In this document: positions 7,475-16,381 of the stretch, in pieces
Layout of the letters: every line of letters begins with the position of its first letter
Position numbering within the stretch: the stretch's first letter is position 1
NCBI GenBank assembly: GCA_050743365.1
Contig: JBOGFI010000194.1
Location: 1 to 25,793 of the forward strand
Origin: JBOGFI01 sp050743365
GTDB lineage: Bacteria > Actinomycetota > Acidimicrobiia > IMCC26256 > JACDBD01
Length of the DNA stretch: 25,793 bases
Reading direction: 5' to 3'
Translations under genes and position numbers: made by a program
The notes under the pieces: generated by a model
Told to the model about the DNA's origin: nothing
Databases searched by the model: none
What the model saw: only the letters and a program-made list of their open reading frames with translations

Positions 7475-7492
7475 GGGGGGTCGGTTCCCCCC
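7475..7492 (+). promoter_or_regulatory. G6/C6 stem-loop in the whiB-type leader
   Basis: Six G (7475-7480), loop TCGGTT, six C (7487-7492), about 45 nt upstream of the WhiB gene start. It could be a leader hairpin affecting expression or mRNA stability. It is not followed by a U-run, so it does not look like a classical terminator. Confidence 0.35.
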
Positions 7493-7537
7493 ACCGGCCC
7501 TCCCGGGTTCCTCCCTCGAACGAGCAAAGGTCGATCG

Positions 7538-7885
7538 TTGGCGCTAGACAACGTCTCCAACCTGGTGTTCACGGGTCAATTGGCCTGGACCACCGACGCC
7601 GCCTGCGCGGGCCACACCGACCTGTTCTTCGCGCCCTCGGGCGAGCGTCCCGAGGCCAGGGTCGCCCGCGAGGGCGCGGCCCGGGCGATCTGCGCCGGCT
7701 GTCCGGTGCTCCCGGAGTGCCGCGACTGGGCACGCGAGCACCGCGAGTACGGGTTCTGGGGCGGCGAGTCGGAGGAGGAACGGGCCGCCGCCGGCTACCG
7801 CGTCGACATGCCTGTCGGCCGCGTCGCCCGCTACCCCCGAGGCGACGGCACGCCCGTCCGGCCTCGTACCCCCTGGGTGGCTTGA
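7538..7885 (+). CDS. WhiB-family iron-sulfur transcriptional regulator
   Basis: 115 residues. It has the four WhiB cysteines, C23, C52, C55 and C61 (DAACAG and ICAGCPVLPEC), expected to hold a 4Fe-4S cluster, followed by the beta-turn GFWGGESEEER (72-82). The C-terminal tail contains basic residues (RVARYPRG, RPRTP) for DNA contact. WhiB proteins partner with the primary sigma factor; this family is essentially restricted to actinobacteria and their phages. The TTG start at 7538 is supported by AAAGG 7 nt upstream. It is divergent from the LysR gene, with a leader of at least 100 nt including a G6/C6 hairpin. I cannot assign it to a numbered WhiB subgroup. Confidence 0.93.
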   Translation: MALDNVSNLVFTGQLAWTTDAACAGHTDLFFAPSGERPEARVAREGAARAICAGCPVLPECRDWAREHREYGFWGGESEEERAAAGYRVDMPVGRVARYPRGDGTPVRPRTPWVA

Positions 7886-7898
7886 GAGATTGCGCCGG

Positions 7899-7904
7899 TA
7901 GTCT
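7899..7904 (+). promoter_or_regulatory. Leaderless promoter -10 box (TAGTCT)
   Basis: TAGTCT followed by 8 nt and the ATG at 7913; no Shine-Dalgarno before that start. Confidence 0.45.
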
Positions 7905-7912
7905 CCCGGCGC

Positions 7913-8965
7913 ATGCCCGACACCAGCGAAGGCGTCGACCTCGAGCGGCTGCGTAAGTTCTTCGCCGAGCACGTCGAAGGCGCCTCGGACGAGCGTCCAC
8001 TGTCGGCGGAGCTCATCGCCGGAGGCCGTTCCAACCTCACCTACGGCATCACCGACGGCGAGCGCTGGTGGGTGCTGCGACGCCCGCCGCTGGGCCATGT
8101 GCTCCCGACCGCGCACGACATGGGCCGTGAGTACCGCGTGCTCAGCGCGTTGGCCGGCACCGACGTGCCTGTTCCCCGCACCCTGGCGTTCTGCGACGAC
8201 GTCGACGTCAACGACGCGCCGTTCTACGTGATGGAACGGGTCGACGGCCAGATCCTGCGCACAGCCGACGACATCGCGCGGCTGAGCCCCGATGACGCCG
8301 CCGCGTGCTCGCGCGAGCTGATCGACGTGCTGTCCCGCATCCATACCGTCGACTACGAGGCCGTCGGCCTGTCGGGCTTCGGCCACCCCGACGGCTACCT
8401 CGAACGGCAGGTGCGGCGGTGGGGCGAGCAGTGGGAACGCTCGAAGGCCGCCGACCTGCCCGGCATCGACGAGCTCGCCCGCCGGCTGCGGGCGGCGCTG
8501 CCCGAGTCGGGGCCGCCGACGATCGTCCACGGCGATTACCGCCTCGACAACACGATGCTCGCCCCCGACGACCCCACCCGCATCGTTGCCGTGCTCGACT
8601 GGGAGATGGCCACGCTCGGCGACCCCCTCGCCGACGTGGGCCTGTTCCTCCTCTATTGGGGCCAGTCCGAGGCCCAGATCATCGCCACCGGCGACGGGAT
8701 CAGCACCCAGGCCGGGTTCCTGGCGCGCGACGAGGTGGTCGAGCTCTACGCCGAGCGCAGCGGGCGCAGGGTCGACGAGCTCGACTGGTACGAGGTGTTC
8801 GCCGGCTACAAGCTCGCCATCATCGTGGAGGGCATCGCGGCGCGGTACCGCATGGGCAAGACCCTCGGCGAGGGCTTCGAGGCCATGGGCGAGATGGTCG
8901 TCCGCCTCGTCGAGGGCGCCCTCGACCAAGCGAACCGGTCGCCGATACCGGCCCTACGCGGCTAG
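7913..8965 (+). CDS. APH-fold phosphotransferase (ACAD10 N-terminal-like kinase family)
   Basis: 350 residues, normal for the family. Kinase-like features are present: a nucleotide-binding N-lobe with GGRSNLTYGI (37-46) and WVLRRPP (residue 55 on), the catalytic loop HGDYRLDN (H206, D208, N213) and the metal-binding DWEMATLGDP (D229). Such proteins, related to aminoglycoside phosphotransferases and to the kinase domain of mammalian ACAD10/11, are common near acyl-CoA genes in actinobacteria. ACAD10/11-type kinases phosphorylate 4-hydroxy fatty acyl-CoAs, so a lipid substrate is more likely than an antibiotic. It starts 27 nt after the WhiB gene but has its own leaderless-type -10 box. A palindromic repeat fills the space after its stop. 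Confidence 0.88.
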   Translation: MPDTSEGVDLERLRKFFAEHVEGASDERPLSAELIAGGRSNLTYGITDGERWWVLRRPPLGHVLPTAHDMGREYRVLSALAGTDVPVPRTLAFCDDVDVNDAPFYVMERVDGQILRTADDIARLSPDDAAACSRELIDVLSRIHTVDYEAVGLSGFGHPDGYLERQVRRWGEQWERSKAADLPGIDELARRLRAALPESGPPTIVHGDYRLDNTMLAPDDPTRIVAVLDWEMATLGDPLADVGLFLLYWGQSEAQIIATGDGISTQAGFLARDEVVELYAERSGRRVDELDWYEVFAGYKLAIIVEGIAARYRMGKTLGEGFEAMGEMVVRLVEGALDQANRSPIPALRG

Positions 8966-8967
8966 GA

Positions 8968-9072
8968 CCAGGAGGCCTGCCAGCCCGCGACTCGCGGTCA
9001 GGATTGCGCGGGAGCGGCGAGCGTCCCGAAAGGCGGCGGCAGGTACCCTGCCGCCGAGCGAGCGCGACCAGG
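8968..9072. repeat. Mosaic palindromic repeat, copy B (convergent intergenic)
   Basis: Fills the gap between the convergent kinase and ABC permease genes, ending right at the permease stop. It matches the outer parts of copy A at 926-1101, lacking A's inner unit. A 9-bp hairpin, 9035-9043 paired with 9047-9055, has a TAC loop. Placement between two gene ends fits a bidirectional terminator or REP-like role; this is inference. Confidence 0.8.
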
Positions 9073-9860
9073 CTAGGTGTGCCGGCTGATGTAGCCGCGG
9101 CTGCGGAACGTCGCCAGCATGCGTACCACGAAGACGCCGGCGCCGAGCGCGAGCACCACGCTCCCGACGGCCGCGATCCCGAGCTCGCCCCAGGGCAGCC
9201 GATCGCCGTCGAGGACGGCCCGGGCCGCCTCGAACAGGTGGGTGAGCGGGAGCACCTTCCCGATGGGCTGGAGCACCCCCGGGAGCGCGCTCACCGGGTA
9301 GAAGATGCCCGACAGCGGCATCAGCATGGCGAGCAGGCCCCAGGCGAGGATCTCGGCGCCCTGGCCGACGCGCAGGATCAGCCCGATCACGATGAGGCCC
9401 ACCGACCAGCCGACCACCAGCAGCACGGCCATGATCGGCACCAGCGCCAGCCCGATGTCGGTGACGTTGAAGGCGAAGAGCCCGAACGCCACGACGCTGA
9501 CGACGACCACGCTGAAGGCCAGCTTCGCCAGACCGAAGAGCACCACGCCGGCGACGTACTCGGCCTCGCGCAGCGGCGTGACGAGCAGGTTGAGCAGGTT
9601 GCGCGACCACGTCTCCTCCATGAAGCCGGTGGCCAGGCTGACCTCGGCCTGGAACACCACGTGGAAGAGGAGGATCCCGGCGAGCAGGAAGCCGACGCCC
9701 CTCTCGCCCGCGCCCGCCTGGCGGCCGAAGTAGACGCCGATCGCGCCGAAGAGCACGGCGTCGACCACCGGCCACACGACCACGTCGAACCAGCGCTGCG
9801 GTGCGCGCTGGAGCACGTAGGCATGACGACGGGCGACGGCACGAATTCGCAGCCAACTCA

Positions 9861-9864
<4 letters not shown>
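9073..9864 (-). CDS. ABC-2 type transporter permease
   Basis: 263 residues with about six hydrophobic helices, the usual topology of ABC-2 permeases. Family features include the N-terminal amphipathic stretch with RAPQRWFDVVVWPVVDAVLFG, the middle EETWSRNLLNLLVTPL segment (the coupling region typical of drug, polysaccharide and antibiotic exporters) and, late in the protein, LSGIFYPVSALPGVLQPIGKVLPLTHLFEAARA. It partners the ATPase encoded immediately upstream. The GTG at 9864 overlaps the ATPase stop as GTGA; the next codon is ATG, an equally good start. Together they should form an exporter with two copies of each subunit. Cargo is unknown. Confidence 0.92.
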
Positions 9865-10604
<740 letters not shown>

Positions 10605-10610
10605 GCGCCG

Positions 10611-10616
10611 AGTGTC
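10611..10616 (-). promoter_or_regulatory. Leaderless promoter -10 box (GACACT)
   Basis: On the minus strand, GACACT then 6 nt then ATG at 10604; no Shine-Dalgarno. Confidence 0.4.
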
Positions 10617-10660
10617 GCAGACGGCAGCCGTTCTCACCTACACGATTCGGGGGGCCGGGC

Positions 10661-10666
10661 CATACT
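10661..10666 (+). promoter_or_regulatory. Leaderless promoter -10 box (CATACT)
   Basis: CATACT (or TACTGC shifted by 2) followed by 6 nt and GTG at 10673. It supports that GTG over the ATG at 10685, although GGGAG between them could serve the ATG. Confidence 0.4.
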
Positions 10667-10672
10667 GCTGTC

Positions 10673-11887
10673 GTGGGAGCGACGATGGGCGTGCTCGACG
10701 GGGTGAAGGTGCTCGAGCTGGCCGAGTTCGGCTTTGTCCCCGCGTGCGGGGCGATCCTCGCCGACTGGGGCGCCGAGGTCGTGAAGGTCGAGCGGGCGAC
10801 CGGCGACCCGCTGCGGGCGGTGCAGGCGGCGGGCTTCGTGCCCGACACGGGCGACTTCAACCATCTGTGGGAGCTGTACAACCGGAACAAGCGGGGGGTC
10901 TCGATCGACCTGCGCATCGACGACGGGCGGGCCGTCTTCGACCGGCTCGTCGCCTGGGCCGACGTGATGATCACCAACTTCCTGCCGTCGGCGCGGGCGA
11001 AGCTGCGGGTCGAGCCCGACGACGTGTGGGCGGTGAACCCCCGGCTGATCTACGCCAAGGGCCACGGCCAGGGCCAGCAGGGCCCCGATGCCGACCAGGG
11101 CGGCTTCGACGCGGTGTCGTACTGGTGCCGGGGCGGGATCGCCCACATGCTGAGCCCGGCGAAGGGCCCGCTGATCATGCAGCGGGGGGCGATGGGCGAC
11201 GGCCCCGGCGGCGCCTACCTGGCCGGCGGTGTGGCCGCCGCGCTGTACCAGCGCGAACGCACCGGCAAGGGAATGGTCGTGGACGTGTCGCTGCTTGCCG
11301 CCGCCACCTGGACGCTGGCCCCCGACCTGACCGCCACGTCGGTGCTGGGCGAGGCGCCGCCGACGATGGATGTGACCCGGCCGCTGTCGAACCCGCTGGT
11401 GGGCTCGTACCGCACGGCCGACGGCCGGTGGGTGATGCTCAACATGCTCGACGACGCCCGGCACTGGGCGCCGGCGTGCCGGGCGCTCGGCCTCGCCGAG
11501 CTGATCGACGACGCCCGCTTCGCCGATACCAAAGCACGGGCCGAGCACCGCGAGGAGCTGCATCGGCTGATCACCGAGCGCATCGCCGCCACTGCGCTGG
11601 CCGACCTGCGCGCCGAGCTCGGGGCTGAGGACACGATCTGGTCGGTGATCGCGTCGCCGGCCGAGGTGCTGGAGGATCCGCAGGTGCTCGCCAATGGGTA
11701 CCTCGCGGCGCATCCGGCGCATGCACGGGCGCGCCTCCCGGGCAGCCCGGCGCAGTTCGACGACCGTCCCCACGAGGTGCGACGACGCGCACCCGCGACC
11801 GGCGAACACACGGATGAGGTCCTGACCGAGGTGGGCGTCGAGCCCGCCGAGATCGCGCGGCTACGCGGGATGGGAGCACTGGCATGA
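10673..11887 (+). CDS. Family III CoA-transferase (CaiB/BaiF-like)
   Basis: 404 residues, typical of CaiB/BaiF family CoA-transferases, which move CoA between carboxylic acids through an enzyme-bound anhydride. Visible signatures: the N-terminal GVKVLELAEFGFVPACGAILADWGAEVVKVE (Rossmann-like start), NRNKRGVSIDL (71-80), and the probable catalytic aspartate D146 in GGFDAVSYW. Later GAYLAGGVAAALYQRERTGKGMVVDVSL is also characteristic. Substrate acids cannot be predicted; family members act on carnitine, oxalate, bile acids, aromatic acids and branched chains. First gene of a forward unit; its TGA overlaps the next ATG as ATGA at 11884-11887. Start GTG 10673 is favoured by a -10 box; ATG 10685 is the alternative. 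Confidence 0.92.
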   Translation: MGATMGVLDGVKVLELAEFGFVPACGAILADWGAEVVKVERATGDPLRAVQAAGFVPDTGDFNHLWELYNRNKRGVSIDLRIDDGRAVFDRLVAWADVMITNFLPSARAKLRVEPDDVWAVNPRLIYAKGHGQGQQGPDADQGGFDAVSYWCRGGIAHMLSPAKGPLIMQRGAMGDGPGGAYLAGGVAAALYQRERTGKGMVVDVSLLAAATWTLAPDLTATSVLGEAPPTMDVTRPLSNPLVGSYRTADGRWVMLNMLDDARHWAPACRALGLAELIDDARFADTKARAEHREELHRLITERIAATALADLRAELGAEDTIWSVIASPAEVLEDPQVLANGYLAAHPAHARARLPGSPAQFDDRPHEVRRRAPATGEHTDEVLTEVGVEPAEIARLRGMGALA

Positions 11888-12732
11888 GCGATCTGCAGGC
11901 GACGGCGCGGCGGCTGCGCGATCACCTGGAGCCGATCGCGGCCGGCGTCTACTTCGCGCCCGAGGCGATCGACGGCTACAAGGAGCAGGGCCTCAACTAC
12001 TTCGAGGGCTACTTCTGCAGCCGGAGCGCGTGTCTGGGCAAGGCGCCGTGGAGTGTGGTCTGCGCCGCGTTCGCGGCGTTCAAGCCCGAGGCCGTGAAGG
12101 ACGCGGTGACCGGGGGATGGTCGAAGACGGATCCCGAGCCGATGCTGGCGGCGCGGCTCGCCGGCGCCGAGGCCCAGCTCCAGCGGCTGCTGGGCGATCC
12201 GACCGACGAGGTGGCGCAGGCGACCAAGCTCCTCTACGAGCTCACCGACGGCGTCGACCCCTCGGGCCGCATGCTCTACTCCGGGTTGTCGGTGCTGCCG
12301 CGCCCGGAGTCGCAGTGGGGCAACCTCTGGCGGGCGGCCGACCTGGTGCGTGAGCACCGGGGCGACGGCCACATCGCCGCCTGGATCGGGCACGTCGACT
12401 CGACCGAGATCACCGTCCTCACCGAGCTGGCGTGGGGCATTCCACCTCGCAGCTACGTGTACACGCGCGGGTGGAACGAGGAGGAGGTCGACGCCGCCTG
12501 TGCGCGCCTCGAAGCGCGCGGCCTGCTGAAGGACGGGGCGCTCACCGCCGCGGGCAAGGAGCTACGCGGCGAGATCGAGCGCCAGACCGACGGGGCCGAA
12601 CGCGAGATCGTCGACCGCCTCGGTGATCGCGCCGGCGAGCTGTTCGGGCTGGTGGAGCCGTGGTCGAAGGCGATCGTCGCCAATGGCGGCTATCCCATCG
12701 ACTTCAGCCAGCTGCGCGGCGTGAAGGGTTAG
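11884..12732 (+). CDS. SCO6745-family protein (actinobacterial, function unknown)
   Basis: 282 residues, usual length for the SCO6745 family. I recognise the order of conserved pieces: RRLRDHLEPIAAGVYFAPEA near the start, YFCSRSACLG, a central ACID-rich helical part, then LWRAADLVREHRGDGHIAAWI, and near the end RGWNEEEVDAACARLEARGLL plus LTAAGKELRGEIERQTD. That last part resembles a winged-helix or MarR-like domain, so DNA or ligand binding has been suggested by similarity, not shown. Cytoplasmic, no signal peptide. Translationally coupled (ATGA) to the CoA-transferase, which points to a shared pathway. Biochemical role unknown. Confidence 0.85.
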   Translation: MSDLQATARRLRDHLEPIAAGVYFAPEAIDGYKEQGLNYFEGYFCSRSACLGKAPWSVVCAAFAAFKPEAVKDAVTGGWSKTDPEPMLAARLAGAEAQLQRLLGDPTDEVAQATKLLYELTDGVDPSGRMLYSGLSVLPRPESQWGNLWRAADLVREHRGDGHIAAWIGHVDSTEITVLTELAWGIPPRSYVYTRGWNEEEVDAACARLEARGLLKDGALTAAGKELRGEIERQTDGAEREIVDRLGDRAGELFGLVEPWSKAIVANGGYPIDFSQLRGVKG

Positions 12733-12745
12733 GCGCGCGCGGTCG

Positions 12746-12751
12746 TACACT
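12746..12751 (+). promoter_or_regulatory. Leaderless promoter -10 box (TACACT)
   Basis: TACACT followed by 7 nt and GTG at 12759, which decides that start. Confidence 0.5.
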
Positions 12752-12758
12752 CGTGCGC

Positions 12759-13631
12759 GTGGCTGAACGCGACGGGCTCGTCTGGGACGACCACCCGCAG
12801 TTGCGCCGGCCGGTGCTGGTCGCGGGCTTCGAGGGCTGGAACGACGCCGGTGACGCCGCCTCCGACGCCGCCGCCTGGCTGACCCGGCGCTTCTCCGCCT
12901 CTCGCTTCGCCTGGATCGACCCCGAGGAGCACTTCGACTTCCAATCGCGCCGCCCCGAGGTCGAGCTGGTCGACGGCGTCACCCGCAAGATCACCTGGCC
13001 CGCCAACGAGTACTTCGCCGTGCCCGTCGGGCCGGACCGCGACCTCGTGGTGCTCCGCGGCGTCGAGCCGAGCTACCGCTGGCACTCGTTCTGCCGGGCC
13101 GTGCTCACGGTGGCGACCGAGACCGGCTGCGAGATGGTGGTCACGTTCGGGGCGCTGCTCGCCGACGTGCCCCACACCCGTCAGGCCCCGATCACGGGTA
13201 CCGCCACCGACCCCGAGCTCATCGAGCGGCTCGCCCTGACCCGTTCCCGCTACGAGGGGCCGACCGGGATCGTGGGCGTGCTCCACGACGCCTGCCGGGG
13301 AGCGGGGATGGCCTCGGCGTCGCTGTGGGCACCGGTCCCGCACTACGTGGCCGCGCCTCCGAATCCGGTCGCCACCCGCGCCATCCTCGACCGCTTCGCC
13401 GAGCTCATCGGTGCGCCGCTCGAGCTACGCGAGCTCGATGAGCTGGCCGAGACGTGGCGCCGGCGCGTCGACGAGATCGTCGCCGACGACGACGACGTCC
13501 TCGGGTACGTTCGCAAGCTCGAGGAGCGAGTCGACTCGCAAGAGGCCGGCGAACTCGAGATCCCGACGGGTGACGCGCTCGCGGCCGAGCTGGAGCGCTT
13601 CCTCCGGGACCAGCGCGGAGAGAGTGAGTAA
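12759..13631 (+). CDS. PAC2-family protein (proteasome assembly chaperone-like)
   Basis: 290 residues. PAC2-family features are seen: RPVLVAGFEGWNDAGDAASDAAAWL near the start, then LVVLRGVEPSYRWHSFCRAVL, CEMVVTFGALLADVPHTRQAPITGTATD, and GPTGIVGVLHDACRGAGMASASLWAPVPHYVAAPPNPVATRAILDRF. A C-terminal acidic helical tail (about 220-290) with EEIVADDDDVLGYVRKLEE-like character is typical of actinobacterial members. The family name comes from a eukaryotic proteasome assembly chaperone; in actinobacteria it may relate to the proteasome or ATP-grasp partners, but its role is not settled. The frame is open upstream, but GTG 12759 follows a leaderless -10 box. Ends 13 bp from the convergent lipoprotein gene, with no visible terminator. 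Confidence 0.88.
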   Translation: MAERDGLVWDDHPQLRRPVLVAGFEGWNDAGDAASDAAAWLTRRFSASRFAWIDPEEHFDFQSRRPEVELVDGVTRKITWPANEYFAVPVGPDRDLVVLRGVEPSYRWHSFCRAVLTVATETGCEMVVTFGALLADVPHTRQAPITGTATDPELIERLALTRSRYEGPTGIVGVLHDACRGAGMASASLWAPVPHYVAAPPNPVATRAILDRFAELIGAPLELRELDELAETWRRRVDEIVADDDDVLGYVRKLEERVDSQEAGELEIPTGDALAAELERFLRDQRGESE

Positions 13632-13644
13632 CGAGCGAGACGAG

Positions 13645-14916
13645 TCAGCAGGCGCACTGGTAGTCGCGCGGCGGCGACACCGCCGGCGGCGGCACCAGCC
13701 CGCCGACGACGCTGATCGCAGTCACGCCCGGGGCGGTGACGCGGTGCAGCTCACGGCCGGTGGCGGCGTCGACCGTCGCGATCCGGTCGCCCAATCCCAG
13801 GTACAGGCGGCGGCCGTCGCCGGCGAGCTCCAGTGTCGACAGGGTCCCGGGGAGCTCCCACGAGCCGGCGGCCTCGAGGCCGTCCGTGTCGATGGCTGTG
13901 ACCTCGGACCCGCTGCCCACGTAGAGGGTGCCGTCGTCGCTCACGGCCGCGGCGGCGACGACGTCGTCTCGGTCACGGGCGAGGTCGGCGGTACGCGTGA
14001 CCGCGATCTCGTGGGTGTCGATCTCGGCGACCGCGCCGCTCGCCCGGTCGGCCACATAGAGGCGGTCGCCGTCGGGCGCCACCGCCAGGGCGGTGGCTGC
14101 TTCGGGCGCCTCACCGAACGGCAGCGGCAGGTCGACGCAGTGCGCCCATTGCTCGTCGAGGCTGAGGACGTGCACGAAGGCGCTGCCCAGGCTCTCGACC
14201 GTGTAGAGCGTGTACAGACGGGTGGCGTCGGGTGAGAGCACCTGCGTCCGGGCGGTGCCCCCCATGGCCTGCTGGAGCTCCTTGTCGACGCTGTAGACGT
14301 CGACCACCTCGCCCGACGAGAGCTGGAGCCGACGCACGCGGTACCGATCGGGAGCCTCGGGCGGCGTGTACTCGATGACGAACAGGCTGGTGAGGTCGGT
14401 CGAGAACGCCTCGGGCTCGTAGTTGCCGGGGAGGTCGTAGCGGCGGGCATCGCCGGCGAGACCGGTGACGACGATCGGGGTCTGCTCCCTGCCCGCCGGG
14501 TAGGTGCCGTCGCCGGTGCGGGGCGGCGCCAGCGCCACCGAGCCGCCGTTGGGGTCGGCGCCGACGGCGCGAACGACCAGACCAGCCGGATCGAGATCAC
14601 GGGCGCCTACCTCCTGCCCGGTCGCAGGGTCGATCGCGATCAGCCGCGTGGCATCTCCGGCCGGCTCGGCCCGGAACAAGGTCGACCAGTCGGGGGTGGG
14701 CACGGCACCGTCGGCGGTGAACGCCACCTCGCCGGTGTCGGCGTTCATCGCGGTCAGGCCGGTGTCGGTGCCGAGGAAGAGGCGATCGTTCGATGGAGCC
14801 GGCGGGTCGACTTCGTAGGCGCGGCTCCCGGCGTCGCCACCCGACTCGCCGCAGCCGCCGAGCGCGACCCCCAACAGCACCAGCACCCCGACGGCGACGA
14901 CGCGCTTCGTGCCCAT
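13645..14916 (-). CDS. Beta-propeller lipoprotein (YncE/PQQ-like repeats)
   Basis: 423 residues with a lipoprotein signal peptide: basic MGTKR, hydrophobic core and lipobox LGGC with C22 as the lipid anchor, so it is expected on the outer face of the membrane. The remainder consists of repeated beta-propeller blades, each with a pattern such as LFLGTDTGLTAMNADTGEVAF, RLIAIDPATGQEV, RLYVADRASGAVAEIDTHEI, TLYVGSGSEVTAIDTDGL and RLYLGLGDRIATVDAATGREL. It ends in QCAC, two cysteines near the C-terminus whose role is unclear. Binding or scaffold function is likely; enzyme activity cannot be claimed. ATG 14916 has a GAGGAGG Shine-Dalgarno. It lies about 100 bp downstream of the M20 gene, which may be a separate unit. 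Confidence 0.85.
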   Translation of the reverse strand: MGTKRVVAVGVLVLLGVALGGCGESGGDAGSRAYEVDPPAPSNDRLFLGTDTGLTAMNADTGEVAFTADGAVPTPDWSTLFRAEPAGDATRLIAIDPATGQEVGARDLDPAGLVVRAVGADPNGGSVALAPPRTGDGTYPAGREQTPIVVTGLAGDARRYDLPGNYEPEAFSTDLTSLFVIEYTPPEAPDRYRVRRLQLSSGEVVDVYSVDKELQQAMGGTARTQVLSPDATRLYTLYTVESLGSAFVHVLSLDEQWAHCVDLPLPFGEAPEAATALAVAPDGDRLYVADRASGAVAEIDTHEIAVTRTADLARDRDDVVAAAAVSDDGTLYVGSGSEVTAIDTDGLEAAGSWELPGTLSTLELAGDGRRLYLGLGDRIATVDAATGRELHRVTAPGVTAISVVGGLVPPPAVSPPRDYQCAC

Positions 14917-15003
14917 GACCCCTCCTCGGTCGTCCCATCAGGACGACGCACGAGGAGTGCCAGAGGTTCCTTGCCTCAGCCTTTCCGCTCTCGGCCCTGC
15001 GGC

Positions 15004-15015
15004 GCGACCGGTCGC
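15004..15015. promoter_or_regulatory. Perfect 12-bp palindrome in the M20/lipoprotein gap
   Basis: GCGACCGGTCGC, immediately after the M20 stop and about 90 bp upstream of the lipoprotein gene. It shares the GACCGGTC core with the larger palindrome at 17612-17629. It could be a second operator, or chance. Confidence 0.2.
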
Positions 15016-15016
15016 C

Positions 15017-16357
15017 TCAGCCGAGCATGTCGTGGGCGACGGCTTCCCAGAGCTTCGTGCAGAGCGCCAGAGAGTCCTGGTCGACGCGCTCGTCGTTGCC
15101 GTGGAACATGGTGGCGTAGTCCTCGAAGCCGAGGCGCTTGCTGAAGAGACCAAATCCGTAGCCCACCGAGCCCGCCCGGCGGAAGTAGCGGTTGTCGGTG
15201 CCGCCCACCATCACGAACGGCACCAGCGCCGAGCCCTCCACGAGCTTGCCCGACACCCGCTGGAGGCAGTCCCACAACGGCGTGTCGGTGGGCGAGGCGG
15301 TCGACGGGTCATCGTTGCCCTCGATCTCGACCCGGTCGTAGAGGTCACCGAGCGCGTCGCGAAGTTGCGTATGGACGTCGGTCTCGGTCTGGCCGGGGAG
15401 GGTGCGGATGTCGACCTGCAGCTCGACCTTGTCGGGGATGACGTTGGTCTTCGTGCCGCCGTGCATCACAGTGGGCGCGAACGTCGTATGGGTGGACGAG
15501 TAGACCATGCGCGCGAGCCCGAGCGGCAGCGACTGGCAGAGCTCGCGCAGCCCGTCGGCGTCGAGCAGCTGATCGGCGAACTCGGGCGGGTAGTGCATGC
15601 CCTCGGTAAAACGGCGCCATGTCTCCCCGATGCGCGTCTCGGGCCGGTACTCGTGGATACGCCGCACCACCTCGGCTGCAGTGACCAGCGCGTTGTCGCT
15701 GCGGAAGGGCTGCGACCCGTGTCCGGGCGTGCCCCGCACCGTGATCTTCGACCAGTAGGTGCCCTTCTCGTCGACCATCACCGGCAGGCGCGGTCCGTGT
15801 TCGCTCGGGATCTGGAAGCCACCCGACTCGGTGATCACATAGTCGGCGTACACCGCATCGCGCTCGTGCTCGACCAGGTGGCGCGCCCCCCAGGTGCCGA
15901 GCGCCTCCTCGTCGGCGACCGCCAGGTAGCTCAGCGTGCCCTTGGGCTTGAAGCCCGAGTCGGCCAGGCGGCGGAACGCCACCGCCATGGTGGCCGTCTC
16001 GTTGAGCATGTCGATCGCCCCCCGGCCCCACACGAAGCCGTCGACGAGCTCGGCGCCGAACGGGTCGCGGCTCCACCCTTCCGGGTTGACCGGCACGACG
16101 TCGGTGTGGCCCATCAGCAGCACCGACGGCGCCTGGGGGTCACTCCCTTCGATCCGGGCGAGGAGGCTGGCCCGGCCGGGCTGGGGCTCGTAGCGCTCGA
16201 CGTCGAGCCCGGTCCCCTCGAGGTAGCCGCGCAGGAGGTCGACGCTGCGAGCCTCGCCGCCCGACTCGACGGTGCCGTCGTTCACGCACGCGTTGCGGAT
16301 GAGGTCCTGGACGAGGTCGGTGGCCTCGGCCGTCGGGTCTTCGGTACGCGTCGCCAT
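15017..16357 (-). CDS. M20-family metallopeptidase / deacylase
   Basis: 446 residues, a complete M20 enzyme (ArgE/DapE/carboxypeptidase G2/aminoacylase group) with a lid domain in the middle. Metal ligands and catalytic residues: H84 and D86 (MGHTDVVP), bridging D116 (GRGAIDM), the catalytic/metal pair E150-E151 (ADEEALG), E177 (ITESGG) and a late H419 (FHGNDERV). No signal peptide, so cytoplasmic. It hydrolyses a peptide or N-acyl bond; the natural substrate is unknown. On its strand a TATGGT -10 box lies 6 nt before the ATG at 16357, so it may be transcribed separately from the upstream MBL-fold gene, only 24 bp away. Confidence 0.93.
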   Translation of the reverse strand: MATRTEDPTAEATDLVQDLIRNACVNDGTVESGGEARSVDLLRGYLEGTGLDVERYEPQPGRASLLARIEGSDPQAPSVLLMGHTDVVPVNPEGWSRDPFGAELVDGFVWGRGAIDMLNETATMAVAFRRLADSGFKPKGTLSYLAVADEEALGTWGARHLVEHERDAVYADYVITESGGFQIPSEHGPRLPVMVDEKGTYWSKITVRGTPGHGSQPFRSDNALVTAAEVVRRIHEYRPETRIGETWRRFTEGMHYPPEFADQLLDADGLRELCQSLPLGLARMVYSSTHTTFAPTVMHGGTKTNVIPDKVELQVDIRTLPGQTETDVHTQLRDALGDLYDRVEIEGNDDPSTASPTDTPLWDCLQRVSGKLVEGSALVPFVMVGGTDNRYFRRAGSVGYGFGLFSKRLGFEDYATMFHGNDERVDQDSLALCTKLWEAVAHDMLG

Positions 16358-16363
16358 GGCCGC

Positions 16364-16369
16364 ACCATA
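16364..16369 (-). promoter_or_regulatory. Leaderless promoter -10 box (TATGGT)
   Basis: On the minus strand, TATGGT then 6 nt then ATG at 16357. Confidence 0.4.
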
Positions 16370-16381
16370 CCGGCGGGACGC

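Noticed and set aside
7643..7660. Short match between the whiB-type gene and repeat B (GCGAGCGTCCCGA)
   Set aside because: It lies in normal WhiB coding sequence, has no hairpin, and such a short match is expected by chance at this GC content.
7426..7956. Forward ORF overlapping the whiB leader and gene
   Set aside because: Arg/Pro-rich translation out of frame with an unmistakable WhiB protein that has all four cysteines.
13632..13644. Possible terminator between the PAC2 and beta-propeller genes
   Set aside because: Only 13 bp lie between the stops, with no stem-loop.
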